DNA of 46,250 nt from an uncultured Eubacteriales bacterium (GTDB lineage: Bacteria > Bacillota_A > Clostridia > Oscillospirales > Oscillospiraceae): positions 1 to 46,250 of the forward strand of contig CATIYU010000135.1 in the NCBI GenBank assembly GCA_949739085.1. The letters are read 5' to 3'. Made by a program: the position numbers and the translations under genes. Shown here in pieces: positions 24,336 to 32,465 of this stretch; position 1 is the first letter of the stretch, and each line of letters starts with the position of its first letter. The notes under the pieces were generated by a model. That model searched no databases and was not told the origin of the DNA. It saw only the letters and a list, made by a program, of their open reading frames with translations.

Positions 24336-25772
24336 TTAGCCCTTGGAACGGGGCTTTCTGCGGCTGCTTCGCCTGCCGTCGGCAAAGGCCACCACCCGTC
24401 CAAGGCGCTGGGGTTCTGAGGAGACCCGCCGGACTGGAGGCTTGGGGGGTTCCAGGACAGGCTGGGGAGCGGGGAGAGAGACGGTCCGCTTCCTCGCGGA
24501 CGGGGTGGGGGAAACCATATCCGGACTTCGTACTAGGAACTCCGGCTCCCGGAGGGGCGGCTTCCGCTTAGGAGGCCGGGGAGCCCGCTCCGGACGGGGC
24601 GGTTTAGGGGCCTTCGGCGTGGGCTCCAGAATCTCCATAGGCCAGGGGTGGTTCTCCTCAACGGGAATCTTCTTGCGAATGAGCTTCTCAATGTCCTTCA
24701 GATAGGCCAGCTCGTCGAAGTTGCAGAAGCTGATGGCCACGCCGCTACGCCCGGCCCGGCCTGTGCGGCCAATGCGGTGGACGTAGGTCTCCGGCACGTT
24801 GGGCAGCTCGTAGTTGATTACTGCCGCCAGCTCATTGACGTCGATGCCCCGGGCGGCGATATCAGTGGCCACCAGGACCCGAATTTCGCCGCTCTTGAAG
24901 CTGTCCAGGGCCCGCACCCTGGCGGACTGGCTCTTGTTGCCGTGGATCGCCATAGCGGCGACGCCGCCCCGCCCCAGCTCCTTGACTACCCGGTCCGCGC
25001 CGTGCTTGGTGTTGGTGAACACCAGGACGCTGTCCAGAGATTGGTCCTGCAAGACCTGCTGGAGGAGAAATTTCTTGTTGCCCTTGTCCACCTTGTACAG
25101 CCGCTGTTCAATGGCGTCCACCGTGGAGGACTGGGGAGTGACCTCCACCCGCACCGGGTCCCGCAGGATGTTCCGGGAGAGCTCCGCGATCTCCTGGGGC
25201 ATGGTAGCGGAGAAGAGGAGGGTCTGCCGCTCCTCCGGGAGGCGGGCGATGACCTTGCGCACGTCGTGGATGAAACCCATGTCCAGCATCCGGTCGGCCT
25301 CGTCCAGGACGAATGTCTCAATGCCGCTGAGGTCGATATGACCCTGATTGCACAGGTCGTTGAGCCGCCCAGGGGTAGCCACTAGAACGTCCACGCCCTT
25401 TTGCAGGGCCTCCACCTGGGGGGTCTGTCCCACGCCGCCAAAAATCACGGTGTGGCGAATGGCTAAATATTTGCCGTACAAGTCAAAGCTCTCTTTGATT
25501 TGCAGGGCTAGTTCCCGGGTGGGGGTCAGGACCAGGGCCCGGATGGGCCGCCGGAGTCTCCGGCGGGCGGCGTTCTGCTGGTCCAGACGCTGTAAAATGG
25601 GGATGGCAAAGGCCGCCGTTTTACCGGTGCCGGTCTGGGCGCAGCCGATGAGGTCCCGGCCCGCCAGCACCGGCGGGATGGCCTCCGCTTGAATGGGGGA
25701 GGGGGCGGCGTAGCCCAGTTCCTCCACCGCCTGAAGCAACTGCGGTAGAAGTTGTAAGTCGTGAAATGTCAT
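24336..25772 (-). CDS. DEAD-box RNA helicase (RhlE/CshA-type)
   Basis: An ATP-dependent RNA helicase that remodels RNA in ribosome assembly or mRNA decay. The 478-residue product shows all the family motifs in order: Q motif (SPIQAEAIP), motif I AQTGTGKT near residue 45, Ia PTRELALQ, motif II DEAD near 154, motif III SAT, and motif [12 protein letters not shown] near 330. Residues from about 375 form a basic, Pro/Arg-rich tail typical of helicases that bind rRNA or other RNA non-specifically. AAGGAA precedes the ATG. Its promoter at 25821-25849 gives a short leader containing a GC-rich hairpin. Confidence 0.94.
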   Translation of the reverse strand: MTFHDLQLLPQLLQAVEELGYAAPSPIQAEAIPPVLAGRDLIGCAQTGTGKTAAFAIPILQRLDQQNAARRRLRRPIRALVLTPTRELALQIKESFDLYGKYLAIRHTVIFGGVGQTPQVEALQKGVDVLVATPGRLNDLCNQGHIDLSGIETFVLDEADRMLDMGFIHDVRKVIARLPEERQTLLFSATMPQEIAELSRNILRDPVRVEVTPQSSTVDAIEQRLYKVDKGNKKFLLQQVLQDQSLDSVLVFTNTKHGADRVVKELGRGGVAAMAIHGNKSQSARVRALDSFKSGEIRVLVATDIAARGIDVNELAAVINYELPNVPETYVHRIGRTGRAGRSGVAISFCNFDELAYLKDIEKLIRKKIPVEENHPWPMEILEPTPKAPKPPRPERAPRPPKRKPPLREPEFLVRSPDMVSPTPSARKRTVSLPAPQPVLEPPKPPVRRVSSEPQRLGRVVAFADGRRSSRRKPRSKG

Positions 25773-25797
25773 AGCGTTCCTTTAATCAGTAGATTTG

Positions 25798-25818
25798 CCG
25801 CCTGGGGAGGCGGTTTTT
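25798..25818. promoter_or_regulatory. GC hairpin in the helicase leader, terminator-like on the plus strand
   Basis: CCGCCT (25798-25803) pairs with AGGCGG (25808-25813) around a four-base loop. On the plus strand five T residues follow, the form of a small terminator, although no plus-strand gene ends here. On the minus strand it is the first structure of the helicase mRNA leader. Confidence 0.5.
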
Positions 25819-25820
25819 CT

Positions 25821-25849
25821 ATTATATACGTTCTTTCCTGAGAATGCAA
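25821..25849 (-). promoter_or_regulatory. Promoter of the DEAD-box helicase gene
   Basis: On the minus strand TTGCAT (25844-25849) and a consensus TATAAT (25821-25826) are separated by 17 bases. The -10 lies about 50 bases before the start codon. Confidence 0.75.
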
Positions 25850-25900
25850 TCTCTGGATTCCCCAAATCTTCCGCCTATTTCCAAAGAAACATTTCTCCCC

Positions 25901-25929
25901 TTGCAATTTTTGAGAAAGGAGTTTAGAAT
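25901..25929 (+). promoter_or_regulatory. Promoter of ispD-ispF
   Basis: TTGCAA (25901-25906) and TAGAAT (25924-25929) are separated by 17 bases, about 25 bases before the ispD start. The ribosome binding site AAGGAGG follows at 25938-25945. Confidence 0.65.
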
Positions 25930-25954
25930 AGAGGCAAAAAGGAGGGACCGCCGG

Positions 25955-26695
25955 ATGTTTCATCTGTTTTCAAAGCTGTTTCACAGAGAGGGGGAGGAGG
26001 CACACCCCTTTTGCAGCGCTATTGTAGCCGCCGCCGGATCCTCCAGCCGTATGGAGGGGGAAAATAAGCTGTTGCTGCCGCTGGAGGGGATCCCCGTGCT
26101 GGCCCGGACCCTGCTGGCCCTGGAGGGCGCCCAGTTCGTGGACGAGATAGTGGTGGCAGTGCGGGAGGCCGACCTGCTGGCGGTGGCGGATCTGTGCAAG
26201 ATATATGGGATATCCAAGCCGGTAAAAATTGTGCTGGGGGGGCAGTCCCGGCTGGAATCGGTGTACCTGGCCTCCTTGGAGTGCCGTCGGGATGCAGCGT
26301 TTCTGGCGGTTCATGACGGGGCCAGACCCCTGGCAGAGCCAGAGCTCATCGACCGGGTGGTTGCCCTGGCCCACCGCACCAACGCCGCTGCCCCCGCTGT
26401 GCCGGTGAAGGATACCATTAAGATTGTCCAGAATAATGTGGTCCTTAGCACACCGGACCGGGACAGCCTCCGGGCCGTCCAGACGCCCCAGGTGTTCGAC
26501 GCTGCGCTGCTGGGGGGGGCGTTGAAGTTGGCCATGGACCAGGGCGCGGCCTATAGTGATGATTGTGCCGCTGTAGAGCGGCTTGGCAAGGATATCTACT
26601 TAACAGAAGGTTCCCTGGAGAACATTAAAATAACCACGCCGGAGGACATGCTGCTGGCCTCCGCTATTTTGCAGCGGAGGGAGGAACAGCCGTGA
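25955..26695 (+). CDS. ispD: 2-C-methyl-D-erythritol 4-phosphate cytidylyltransferase
   Basis: IspD joins CTP and methylerythritol 4-phosphate, the third step of the non-mevalonate isoprenoid pathway. The 246-residue product carries the nucleotide-binding start [24 protein letters not shown] (residues about 20-43), then [15 protein letters not shown] near 120, PVKDTIK and the [10 protein letters not shown] motif. It has about 18 extra residues before the usual start. The ATG at 25955 is kept because AAGGAGG precedes it at a normal distance, while the more upstream open frame runs across the promoter. The next gene, ispF, overlaps the stop by four bases, so the two pathway enzymes are co-translated. 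Confidence 0.93.
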   Translation: MFHLFSKLFHREGEEAHPFCSAIVAAAGSSSRMEGENKLLLPLEGIPVLARTLLALEGAQFVDEIVVAVREADLLAVADLCKIYGISKPVKIVLGGQSRLESVYLASLECRRDAAFLAVHDGARPLAEPELIDRVVALAHRTNAAAPAVPVKDTIKIVQNNVVLSTPDRDSLRAVQTPQVFDAALLGGALKLAMDQGAAYSDDCAAVERLGKDIYLTEGSLENIKITTPEDMLLASAILQRREEQP

Positions 26696-27177
26696 ATTTG
26701 CCGAGAATTGGCCAGGGTTATGATGTCCACCGCCTGACGGAGGGCCGTCCCCTGGTGCTGGGGGGCGTGACAATCCCCTATGAGAAGGGGCTGGACGGCC
26801 ACTCAGACGCGGACGTGCTGCTCCACGCCCTGATGGACGCCCTGCTGGGGGCGGCGGCGCTGGGGGACATCGGACACCTCTTCCCGGACAATGACGGGCG
26901 CTACCAAGGCATCGACAGCCGGGTGCTGCTGCGGGAGACGGTCCGGGCGCTCTCTGAGCGAGGCTTTGTTGTGGGCAATGTGGATGTGACTTTGGTGGCC
27001 CAGCGGCCCAAGATCGCCCCCTACATCCCGCAGATGCGGGAGAATATTGCTCAGGACTTGGGCGTGGAGCTGGACGCCGTTAGCGTCAAGGCCACCACGG
27101 AGGAGCGGCTGGGCTTCACAGGAACCGGGGAGGGCATGGCGGCCCATGCGACGGCCCTGGTGGTGAGAAGACCGTAA
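26692..27177 (+). CDS. ispF: 2-C-methyl-D-erythritol 2,4-cyclodiphosphate synthase
   Basis: IspF cyclises CDP-methylerythritol 2-phosphate to the cyclodiphosphate with release of CMP. The 161-residue product has normal length and the zinc-binding and signature segments [11 protein letters not shown] (residues 5-15), [28 protein letters not shown] (about 35-62) and the C-terminal [19 protein letters not shown]. It begins with GTG inside the ispD stop (GTGA), with GGAGGGAGG just upstream. IspE, which acts between IspD and IspF, is not in the window. A terminator follows. Confidence 0.96.
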   Translation: MNLPRIGQGYDVHRLTEGRPLVLGGVTIPYEKGLDGHSDADVLLHALMDALLGAAALGDIGHLFPDNDGRYQGIDSRVLLRETVRALSERGFVVGNVDVTLVAQRPKIAPYIPQMRENIAQDLGVELDAVSVKATTEERLGFTGTGEGMAAHATALVVRRP

Positions 27178-27184
27178 TAAGAGG

Positions 27185-27219
27185 AGCGGCGTCCGGCCAG
27201 TGGGCTGGACGCTGCTTTT
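27185..27219 (+). terminator. Terminator after ispF
   Basis: A 14-bp stem with some G-T pairs (27185-27198 with 27203-27216) and a 4-base loop ends in TTTT. It starts seven bases after the ispF stop. Confidence 0.82.
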
Positions 27220-27270
27220 CACGGTACCTTTTCCCTATGCCGACATAGAATGCAAAGGGAGGCGGTAAGA

Positions 27271-27531
27271 TTGCCGTATTATCTTTTGCTATGCCGTTCC
27301 ATCACCCACGCCCAGCGTATGAGCCGTACCCTGGAACGATCGGGCATTACCGCCCATTTTTTCCGGCCCCCCATGGGGATGACGGACCGGGGATGCAGCT
27401 ACGCCGTGCGGGTCTCGGAGAACAACTTCCCCGTTGCCATGAACCAGCTGCGGGCGGAGGGGCTCATGCCTATGCGGATGCTTTTTACAACCGGAGATGG
27501 AACGTTCAGCGAAGTCGCGTCATTTCCTTAA
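27271..27531 (+). CDS. DUF3343 family small protein
   Basis: An 86-residue protein of the DUF3343 type. These small proteins of anaerobes are often found beside cysteine-desulfurase-like or selenium-metabolism genes and are proposed to bind or carry sulfur or selenium. Visible family traits are the start YYLLLCRSITHAQRMSRTLERSGITAHFF, a pattern of helix then strand, and the central DRGCSYAVRV with a conserved Cys. The TTG at 27271 is chosen because AAGGGAGG lies eight bases before it; an ATG at 27250 has no ribosome binding site. The aminotransferase-fold gene follows after 57 bases. The role is inferred from context only. Confidence 0.75.
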   Translation: MPYYLLLCRSITHAQRMSRTLERSGITAHFFRPPMGMTDRGCSYAVRVSENNFPVAMNQLRAEGLMPMRMLFTTGDGTFSEVASFP

Positions 27532-27537
27532 AACACT

Positions 27538-27564
27538 GGGGAGGCCGTTTATAGCGGCTTCCCC
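27538..27564 (+). other. Hairpin between DUF3343 gene and aminotransferase-fold gene
   Basis: A 10-bp stem (27538-27547 with 27555-27564, one G-T pair) has a 7-base loop. No T-run follows, so it is more likely an RNA processing or attenuation structure than a terminator. Confidence 0.5.
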
Positions 27565-27588
27565 TCCCGTATAGACAGGAGGAAGACA

Positions 27589-28689
27589 ATGATTTACTTT
27601 GACAGCGCGGCCACCACGCTGCAAAAACCGGAAGCCGTGGCGTCCGCCGTGGCGGGAGCCATCCGCTCCATGACCACCCCCGGACGGGGAGACCACCCCG
27701 CCGCCCGCCAAGCGGCGGACCTGATGCTGCGCTGCCGGACCGAGGCGGCGGAGTTTTTTGACGTGCCGGAGCCGGATAATGTGATTCTCACCGGCAACGC
27801 CACCCACGGGCTGAACATCGCCATCAAGAGCCTGGTGTCCCCCGGGAATACGGTGGTAATCTCCGGCTATGAGCACAACGCCGTCACCCGGCCTCTCCAG
27901 GCCATCGGGGACGTGTCCGTGCGGATTGTCAACGGAAAGCTCTTCGACCCGGCTCAGATGGCGGAGGGCTTTGAGCGGGCGGTGGACAGCGGCGTGGCGG
28001 CGGTGATCTGTACCCACGTGTCCAACGTGTTCGGCTACACTCTGCCCATGGATGATATTGCCGCTGTCTGCCGCCGGAAGGGGGTGCCGCTGGTGGTGGA
28101 CGCGGCCCAGTCGGCGGGCATTCTGCCGGTGAGTCTCCGGCGCTGGGGCGCGGCCTACATCGCCATGCCCGGCCACAAGGGGCTTTATGGCCCACAGGGC
28201 ACGGGCCTGCTGCTGTGCGGAGAGGAATATAGGCCCAGCTGTCTGCTGGAGGGCGGCACCGGGAGCCTCTCCCGGCAGCAGGAGATGCCCGCGTTTCTGC
28301 CGGACCGTCTGGAGGCGGGCACGCAGAATGTCCATGGCGCGGCGGGGCTGCTGGAGGGCCTGCGGTTTGTGCGGAAGACGGGGTTAGAGGCCATTGCGGC
28401 CCGAGAGGCGGCGGTGATGGGCGCACTGGCCGAAGGGCTGCGCCGGAAGGGCGGCTACCGGGTCTTCTTCGGTGGGGATAGCTCCGTGGTCTCTGTTGTG
28501 CCGCAAAATACGGACCCGGAGACCCTGGCAGACCGTCTGGCGGCCCGGGGGGGGGCAGTGCGGGCGGGACTACACTGCGCCCCCCTGGCCCACTTGACCG
28601 CTGGCACTGCGGAGACCGGGACCCTGCGCTTTTCTGCCTCTGTATTCAATACTCAACAGGAGGCGGAGGCAGTGCTGGAGATGCTGTAG
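27589..28689 (+). CDS. Class V aminotransferase-fold, cysteine-desulfurase-like protein
   Basis: A 366-residue PLP-dependent enzyme of the class V fold, close to the cysteine desulfurase family. It starts MIYFDSAATTLQKPEAVA. The PLP-contacting VVDAAQSAG lies near residue 170 and the Schiff-base lysine is in MPGHKGLYGPQGTG near residue 200. The C-terminal VRAGLHCAPLAH holds the Cys typical of this subgroup. It could release sulfur (or selenium) from cysteine (or selenocysteine) and pass it to the DUF3343 protein. That pairing is known from other anaerobes, but the substrate is not proven. No iscU or nifU neighbour is present. GGAGGAAG precedes the ATG. Confidence 0.88.
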   Translation: MIYFDSAATTLQKPEAVASAVAGAIRSMTTPGRGDHPAARQAADLMLRCRTEAAEFFDVPEPDNVILTGNATHGLNIAIKSLVSPGNTVVISGYEHNAVTRPLQAIGDVSVRIVNGKLFDPAQMAEGFERAVDSGVAAVICTHVSNVFGYTLPMDDIAAVCRRKGVPLVVDAAQSAGILPVSLRRWGAAYIAMPGHKGLYGPQGTGLLLCGEEYRPSCLLEGGTGSLSRQQEMPAFLPDRLEAGTQNVHGAAGLLEGLRFVRKTGLEAIAAREAAVMGALAEGLRRKGGYRVFFGGDSSVVSVVPQNTDPETLADRLAARGGAVRAGLHCAPLAHLTAGTAETGTLRFSASVFNTQQEAEAVLEML

Positions 28690-28708
28690 GGCCGCCAGGC
28701 CGGTCCCA

Positions 28709-28746
28709 CCGCCGTCTGGCCTCGGAGCCGGACGGCGGCTGGGTTT
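28709..28746 (+). terminator. Terminator after the aminotransferase-fold gene
   Basis: A 12-bp stem with one wobble pair (28709-28720 with 28727-28738) is followed by CTGGGTTTTT. It ends the DUF3343/desulfurase unit. Confidence 0.8.
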
Positions 28747-28781
28747 TTCTTATAAACTTTTTGTTAATATTTTGGGATAAT

Positions 28782-28920
28782 TGTTCCGGGAACAGCCATA
28801 TTTTGCCTGCATTATAGGCCTGTTTTGCGATAATATGTGATTTGCCCCCTGTGTGAGCTGCATTTTTGGCAAATTTGGGGGAGAGAATTTGTTGCTTTTT
28901 TCCCGCGTTTAGATTAAAAT
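28782..28920 (+). promoter_or_regulatory. cdaA promoter region with a 13-bp palindrome
   Basis: The 271-base gap before cdaA is AT-rich and holds no gene. TTGCTT (28892-28897) and TAAAAT (28915-28920) are separated by 17 bases and form the likely promoter. A perfect 13-bp palindrome, TGTTCCGGGAACA (28782-28794), lies about 100 bases upstream, and a TTTGCC/GGCAAA inverted repeat lies between the two. These may be operator sites; no regulator is identified. Confidence 0.6.
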
Positions 28921-28960
28921 AGATAGTACTTGTAGAAATCTATATCAACGGAGGGACGCC

Positions 28961-29872
28961 ATGGAACTTTTTGTGGATCAAGCCCGGCTGCTGGCCCAAC
29001 GGCTCAGCGACTTCGTCCAGTCCCTACAGCTGTGGGACGTGCTGGACATCCTGGTAATTGCCTATTTGGTGTACCGGCTGTTGTTGCTGGTGAGGAAGAC
29101 CAACATTTCCAGGCTGCTCAAGGGCGTGCTCTTTGTAGTTATCGCCCTTTGGCTCTCCTCCGGGCGGCTCAGGGTTTTTAACAATCTGCTGGGACATGTG
29201 GTGCAATGGGGCGTTTTGGCCCTCATCATCCTCTTCCAACCGGAAATCCGCCGGATTTTGGAACAGGTGGGCAGCAGCAAGGTCCCCTTTCTGGACATTT
29301 TTTCCAAGCCGCAGGTGGACAGGCAGATTGTGGAGGAGGCCATCAGCCAGACTGTTTCGGCCTGCGGCGACATGAGCAAGTCCCGCACCGGCGCGCTGAT
29401 CGTCTTTGAGCGGCACAACCAGATGGACGAGATCCTCCGCAGCGGCACAAAGCTGGATGCGGAAGTGTCCTCGGAGCTGCTGAAAAACATTTTCTTCGTC
29501 AAGGCGCCTATGCACGACGGCGCGGCTATTATCCGGGAGGGACGGGTGCTGGGGGCGGGCTGCATGTTGCCCCTGAGCCGGAACGTGAACCTCAGTAGGG
29601 ACCTGGGAATGCGCCATCGGGCTGGCATCGGCATGAGTGAGAATTCCGACGCTGTGGTGGTGCTGGTCAGCGAGGAGACGGGATCCATTTCCGTGGCCGT
29701 GGGTGGGATGCTCAAGCGGCATCTGATGACGGAGACCCTGGAACAGCTTCTGCGCAACGAGCTGCTGCCACAGCAGGAGGAGGACGGCGAGAAGGAGAAG
29801 AGGCGGCGCATCGGCAAGAAGAGCGCCAAGTCCGGCGGCAAGAAAAAGGACGGTGAAAACGCGGATGAGTGA
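28961..29872 (+). CDS. cdaA: Diadenylate cyclase CdaA
   Basis: CdaA makes cyclic di-AMP from two ATP; this messenger controls potassium and osmolyte uptake and cell-wall balance in Firmicutes. The 303-residue product has an N-terminal membrane part with hydrophobic segments within residues about 20-90. The DAC domain follows, with the catalytic MHDGAAII near residue 184 and the RHRAGIG motif near 217. The last 35 residues are a basic Lys/Arg/Glu tail longer than in short family members. It overlaps cdaR by eight bases, the conserved cdaA-cdaR pair. The usual third partner, glmM, is replaced by an RseC-like gene. Confidence 0.95.
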   Translation: MELFVDQARLLAQRLSDFVQSLQLWDVLDILVIAYLVYRLLLLVRKTNISRLLKGVLFVVIALWLSSGRLRVFNNLLGHVVQWGVLALIILFQPEIRRILEQVGSSKVPFLDIFSKPQVDRQIVEEAISQTVSACGDMSKSRTGALIVFERHNQMDEILRSGTKLDAEVSSELLKNIFFVKAPMHDGAAIIREGRVLGAGCMLPLSRNVNLSRDLGMRHRAGIGMSENSDAVVVLVSEETGSISVAVGGMLKRHLMTETLEQLLRNELLPQQEEDGEKEKRRRIGKKSAKSGGKKKDGENADE

Positions 29873-31103
29873 GCGCATCAATAAAATCCTGTACTTAGCC
29901 CTGAGCCTTTTGCTGGCAATTGTCCTCTGGCTCTATGTGGATGATGAGCTGGGCAACACTACCCAGAGGTTTTTTGCCAGCGTCCCCATTGAGTTCATCG
30001 GCGCGGAGGACACCCTGCCCAACCGGAACCTAATGGTCACGGACGGCGCGGACACCCGGGTGGACCTGCGGCTCAGCGGCCCTCGCACCGATATTTTCGG
30101 GATGAGCCGGGAAGATATCCGGATTCAAGTGGATCTCAGCAGCATCAGTGCGGCGGGGACCTACACCCGCGGCCTCAACATCTACTACGCCGACGACGTG
30201 GACAGCAGCAAGATCAGTGTGGATTCCCAGTCCCGCTCTGCTGTGACCGTTCAGGTCTCCACTATGTACTCCAAGACCGTAGATGTGAAGGTGGACGTTG
30301 TGAATAACGAGGTGGCGGAGGACCGCAGCTTCATGTCGGACCTGCTCTCCTGGGAGCCTTCCACGCTGACCCTCAGCGGCAGGGAGGAGGACGTCTCCAA
30401 GGTGGCCTCTGCCCGAATCGAGGTAGATTTGGCCGGGGCCAGCAGTACCCTACGGAAGGAGTTTTCCTATGAGCTGCTGGACAGCGAGGGCAATGTGGTG
30501 CCCTCCGGCGATATCCGGATTTCTGATAAGCAGATCATGGTGACGGCGCCAATCTATGCCATCAAGGAACTGCCTCTGACAGTGAAGTTCAAGTCCTCCC
30601 CCGGTTCCAGGGAGGAGGATATACGCTGGGAGCTGACAGAGACCACCATCAGCGTTGCGGGGGAGCCTGCCAGCCTGGAGAACATCACAGAAATCAGCCT
30701 GGGAGAGATCGACCTGAGCATGATCCTCTCCAACTCGGAGCAGCGGACGCTGGAGATTCCCATTCCGGCGGGCTGTGAAAATGTCAGCGGTTACGCCACA
30801 ACTACCATAGACATCCAGTTTAAAAATATGGAGACAAGGACTTTCTCTGTGTCCAATATTTCCGCCATCGGCCTATCGGATGTGCAGCACTTCAGCAAGG
30901 TGACTAACTCTGTGGACGTGACCCTCCGGGGCCCTGCCGGAGAGTTGGACGAGGTGACAGAGGACGATATCCGCATTGTCGTAGATTTGACGGAGTTCGG
31001 CGCAGGGACAGTCAGCGTACCGGCTATTGTGCTGGTGGACGGCCATGATAACTTGGTGGGGGCCATTGGTCCCTATGCTGTCACGGGGAAAATTACCTCC
31101 TAA
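29865..31103 (+). CDS. cdaR: CdaA regulatory protein with YbbR domains
   Basis: CdaR is anchored in the membrane, binds CdaA and tunes its activity. The 412-residue product has one membrane segment (ILYLALSLLLAIVLWLYV, about residues 6-25). A series of YbbR repeats of about 85 residues follows, each with a VDLRLSGP-, TLSGRE- or VDVTLRGP-like strand; at least three repeats are clear. It is placed on the outer face, consistent with a role in passing envelope signals to cyclic di-AMP synthesis. The ATG at 29865 is used, inside the end of cdaA; a GTG at 29853 is possible but has a poorly placed ribosome binding site. Confidence 0.92.
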   Translation: MSERINKILYLALSLLLAIVLWLYVDDELGNTTQRFFASVPIEFIGAEDTLPNRNLMVTDGADTRVDLRLSGPRTDIFGMSREDIRIQVDLSSISAAGTYTRGLNIYYADDVDSSKISVDSQSRSAVTVQVSTMYSKTVDVKVDVVNNEVAEDRSFMSDLLSWEPSTLTLSGREEDVSKVASARIEVDLAGASSTLRKEFSYELLDSEGNVVPSGDIRISDKQIMVTAPIYAIKELPLTVKFKSSPGSREEDIRWELTETTISVAGEPASLENITEISLGEIDLSMILSNSEQRTLEIPIPAGCENVSGYATTTIDIQFKNMETRTFSVSNISAIGLSDVQHFSKVTNSVDVTLRGPAGELDEVTEDDIRIVVDLTEFGAGTVSVPAIVLVDGHDNLVGAIGPYAVTGKITS

Positions 31104-31151
31104 TGGGGTGAGCTGGAAAATGGCCGGGGCGCGGCGGGGAGGAGACCAACT

Positions 31152-31556
31152 ATGACACAGATTGCAGTTGTTACATCGCTTCCGGCCCCTGGCGGCGACG
31201 GAACGGTAGGGCTCACCGTCCCCCGGCGGGCTGCCTGCGGCCACACCTGTGACGGCTGCGGCCGCTGCGGCGGACGGGATCTGGCCATCCGGGCCGAGAG
31301 CGGAATCCCAGTGGAGCTGGGGGACCGGGTTGAGGTATCCAGCGGCGGTATCGTGCTGGCGATCGCGGCTTTGGTATACCTGGGGCCGGTGGCCCTGTTT
31401 CTGCTGGGGTATCTGCTGCCTGCCAGCCTGCCGGAGCGTTGGCGGTATCTATGTGGCGGTATTGGTTTTGCTCTGGGGCTGGCAGGGGCCGTGGTATGCG
31501 ACCGGCTGGTCCGAACGGGCCGGGCCGTACGCTACCAAATTATCAGGAAACTGTAG
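31152..31556 (+). CDS. RseC/MucC-like membrane protein
   Basis: A 134-residue protein of the RseC/MucC-like family. The N-terminal part has a cysteine-rich cluster (ACGHTCDGCGRCGG, residues about 28-41). A strand-rich stretch (GIPVELGDRVEVSSGG) follows, then two membrane segments (about 70-90 and 100-120). In Proteobacteria relatives act in sigma-E control or in SoxR reduction with the Rnf complex; in Clostridia the role is not settled. The cysteine pattern suggests a metal or redox centre. It starts 48 bases after cdaR behind GGGGAGGAG and ends nine bases before the DUF5685 gene, so it belongs to this operon. Confidence 0.82.
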   Translation: MTQIAVVTSLPAPGGDGTVGLTVPRRAACGHTCDGCGRCGGRDLAIRAESGIPVELGDRVEVSSGGIVLAIAALVYLGPVALFLLGYLLPASLPERWRYLCGGIGFALGLAGAVVCDRLVRTGRAVRYQIIRKL

Positions 31557-31565
31557 GACAGAGCG

Positions 31566-32465
31566 GTGTTTGGATATGTAAGGCCCGCCATAGCCCGTCT
31601 TTCAGAGGAGGACAGGCGGCGGTTTGGAGCGGCCTACTGCGGGCTTTGCCGCGTCTTGGGGGAGCGGTATGGCCAGGCCGCGCAGTTTATCCTCAACTAC
31701 GATTTTGCCTTTTTAGCGATTCTATTGTGGCCCCAGGAAGCGCCGGAAATCCTCCTCCACAGGGGATGTATGGCGCACCCATTGGCGGGCAGGGATTATT
31801 TCCCTGGAAATGAGGCGCTGGAGCTGGCAGCGGATTGCAGTGTAATTTTGGCCTGGTGGCAGATTCAGGACGCCCTAAGGGACCCCGGCGTGGGGAAAGG
31901 GAAGTATCGCGCCGCCGCCCGGATGCTTGAGGGCGCTTACCGGAAGGCCAGGGAGCGCCGGGCGGCCTTTGACCGGGTCACTCGGGAACAGCTGGAGCGG
32001 CTAGGGGCCCTGGAGGCGGCCCGCTGCCCATCTCTGGACGAGCCTGCCGACACCTTTGCCCATCTGCTCTCCGGCGCGGCTGGAGAGGTGGAGGAGCCGG
32101 TAAAGCGGCGGGTGCTGGAGCAGATGCTTTACCATCTGGGCCGTTGGATCTATTTGACCGACGCGGCCGACGACTTGGCGGAGGACTTCGCCTCGGGGAG
32201 CTATAACCCGCTGCTGGGCCGCTTTTCTCTGGAGAAGGGGGAGCTGACTGGGGAGGCCAGAGAAAGTATTATCATCTCCCTGGACCACTCTATCCGCCTC
32301 TGCGCGGCGGCCTATGAGCTCTGGGATTTTGGCGAATGGAGTCCAGTCATCCGCGCTACAGTTTACGAGGGGCTTTTCCTGGTGGGAAAGGCCGTTTTGG
32401 AGGGAACATTCCACGCGGGCGGCGCGGAAGTGCCGCGCTGCCGCAGAAACAAGGAGCTGCTATGA
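31566..32465 (+). CDS. DUF5685 family protein
   Basis: A 299-residue protein of the DUF5685 type, so far without a known function. The N-terminal MFGYVRPAIARLSEEDRRRFGAAYCGLCRVLGERYG (residues 1-36) is the family signature, including the Tyr-Cys-Gly-Leu-Cys motif. The rest is helical, with YLTDAADDLAEDFASGSYNPLLGRF near residue 200 as a second conserved block that carries an acidic DAADDLAED stretch. It starts with GTG behind AGGACAG and overlaps the DnaJ gene by four bases. Pairing with a J-domain protein suggests a role in protein folding or assembly, but this rests on context. Confidence 0.8.
   Translation: MFGYVRPAIARLSEEDRRRFGAAYCGLCRVLGERYGQAAQFILNYDFAFLAILLWPQEAPEILLHRGCMAHPLAGRDYFPGNEALELAADCSVILAWWQIQDALRDPGVGKGKYRAAARMLEGAYRKARERRAAFDRVTREQLERLGALEAARCPSLDEPADTFAHLLSGAAGEVEEPVKRRVLEQMLYHLGRWIYLTDAADDLAEDFASGSYNPLLGRFSLEKGELTGEARESIIISLDHSIRLCAAAYELWDFGEWSPVIRATVYEGLFLVGKAVLEGTFHAGGAEVPRCRRNKELL

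Noticed and set aside
28782..28794. The palindrome before cdaA as a LexA box
   Set aside because: The half-sites are in the opposite order (GTTCC then GGAAC) and the spacing does not match the SOS consensus.
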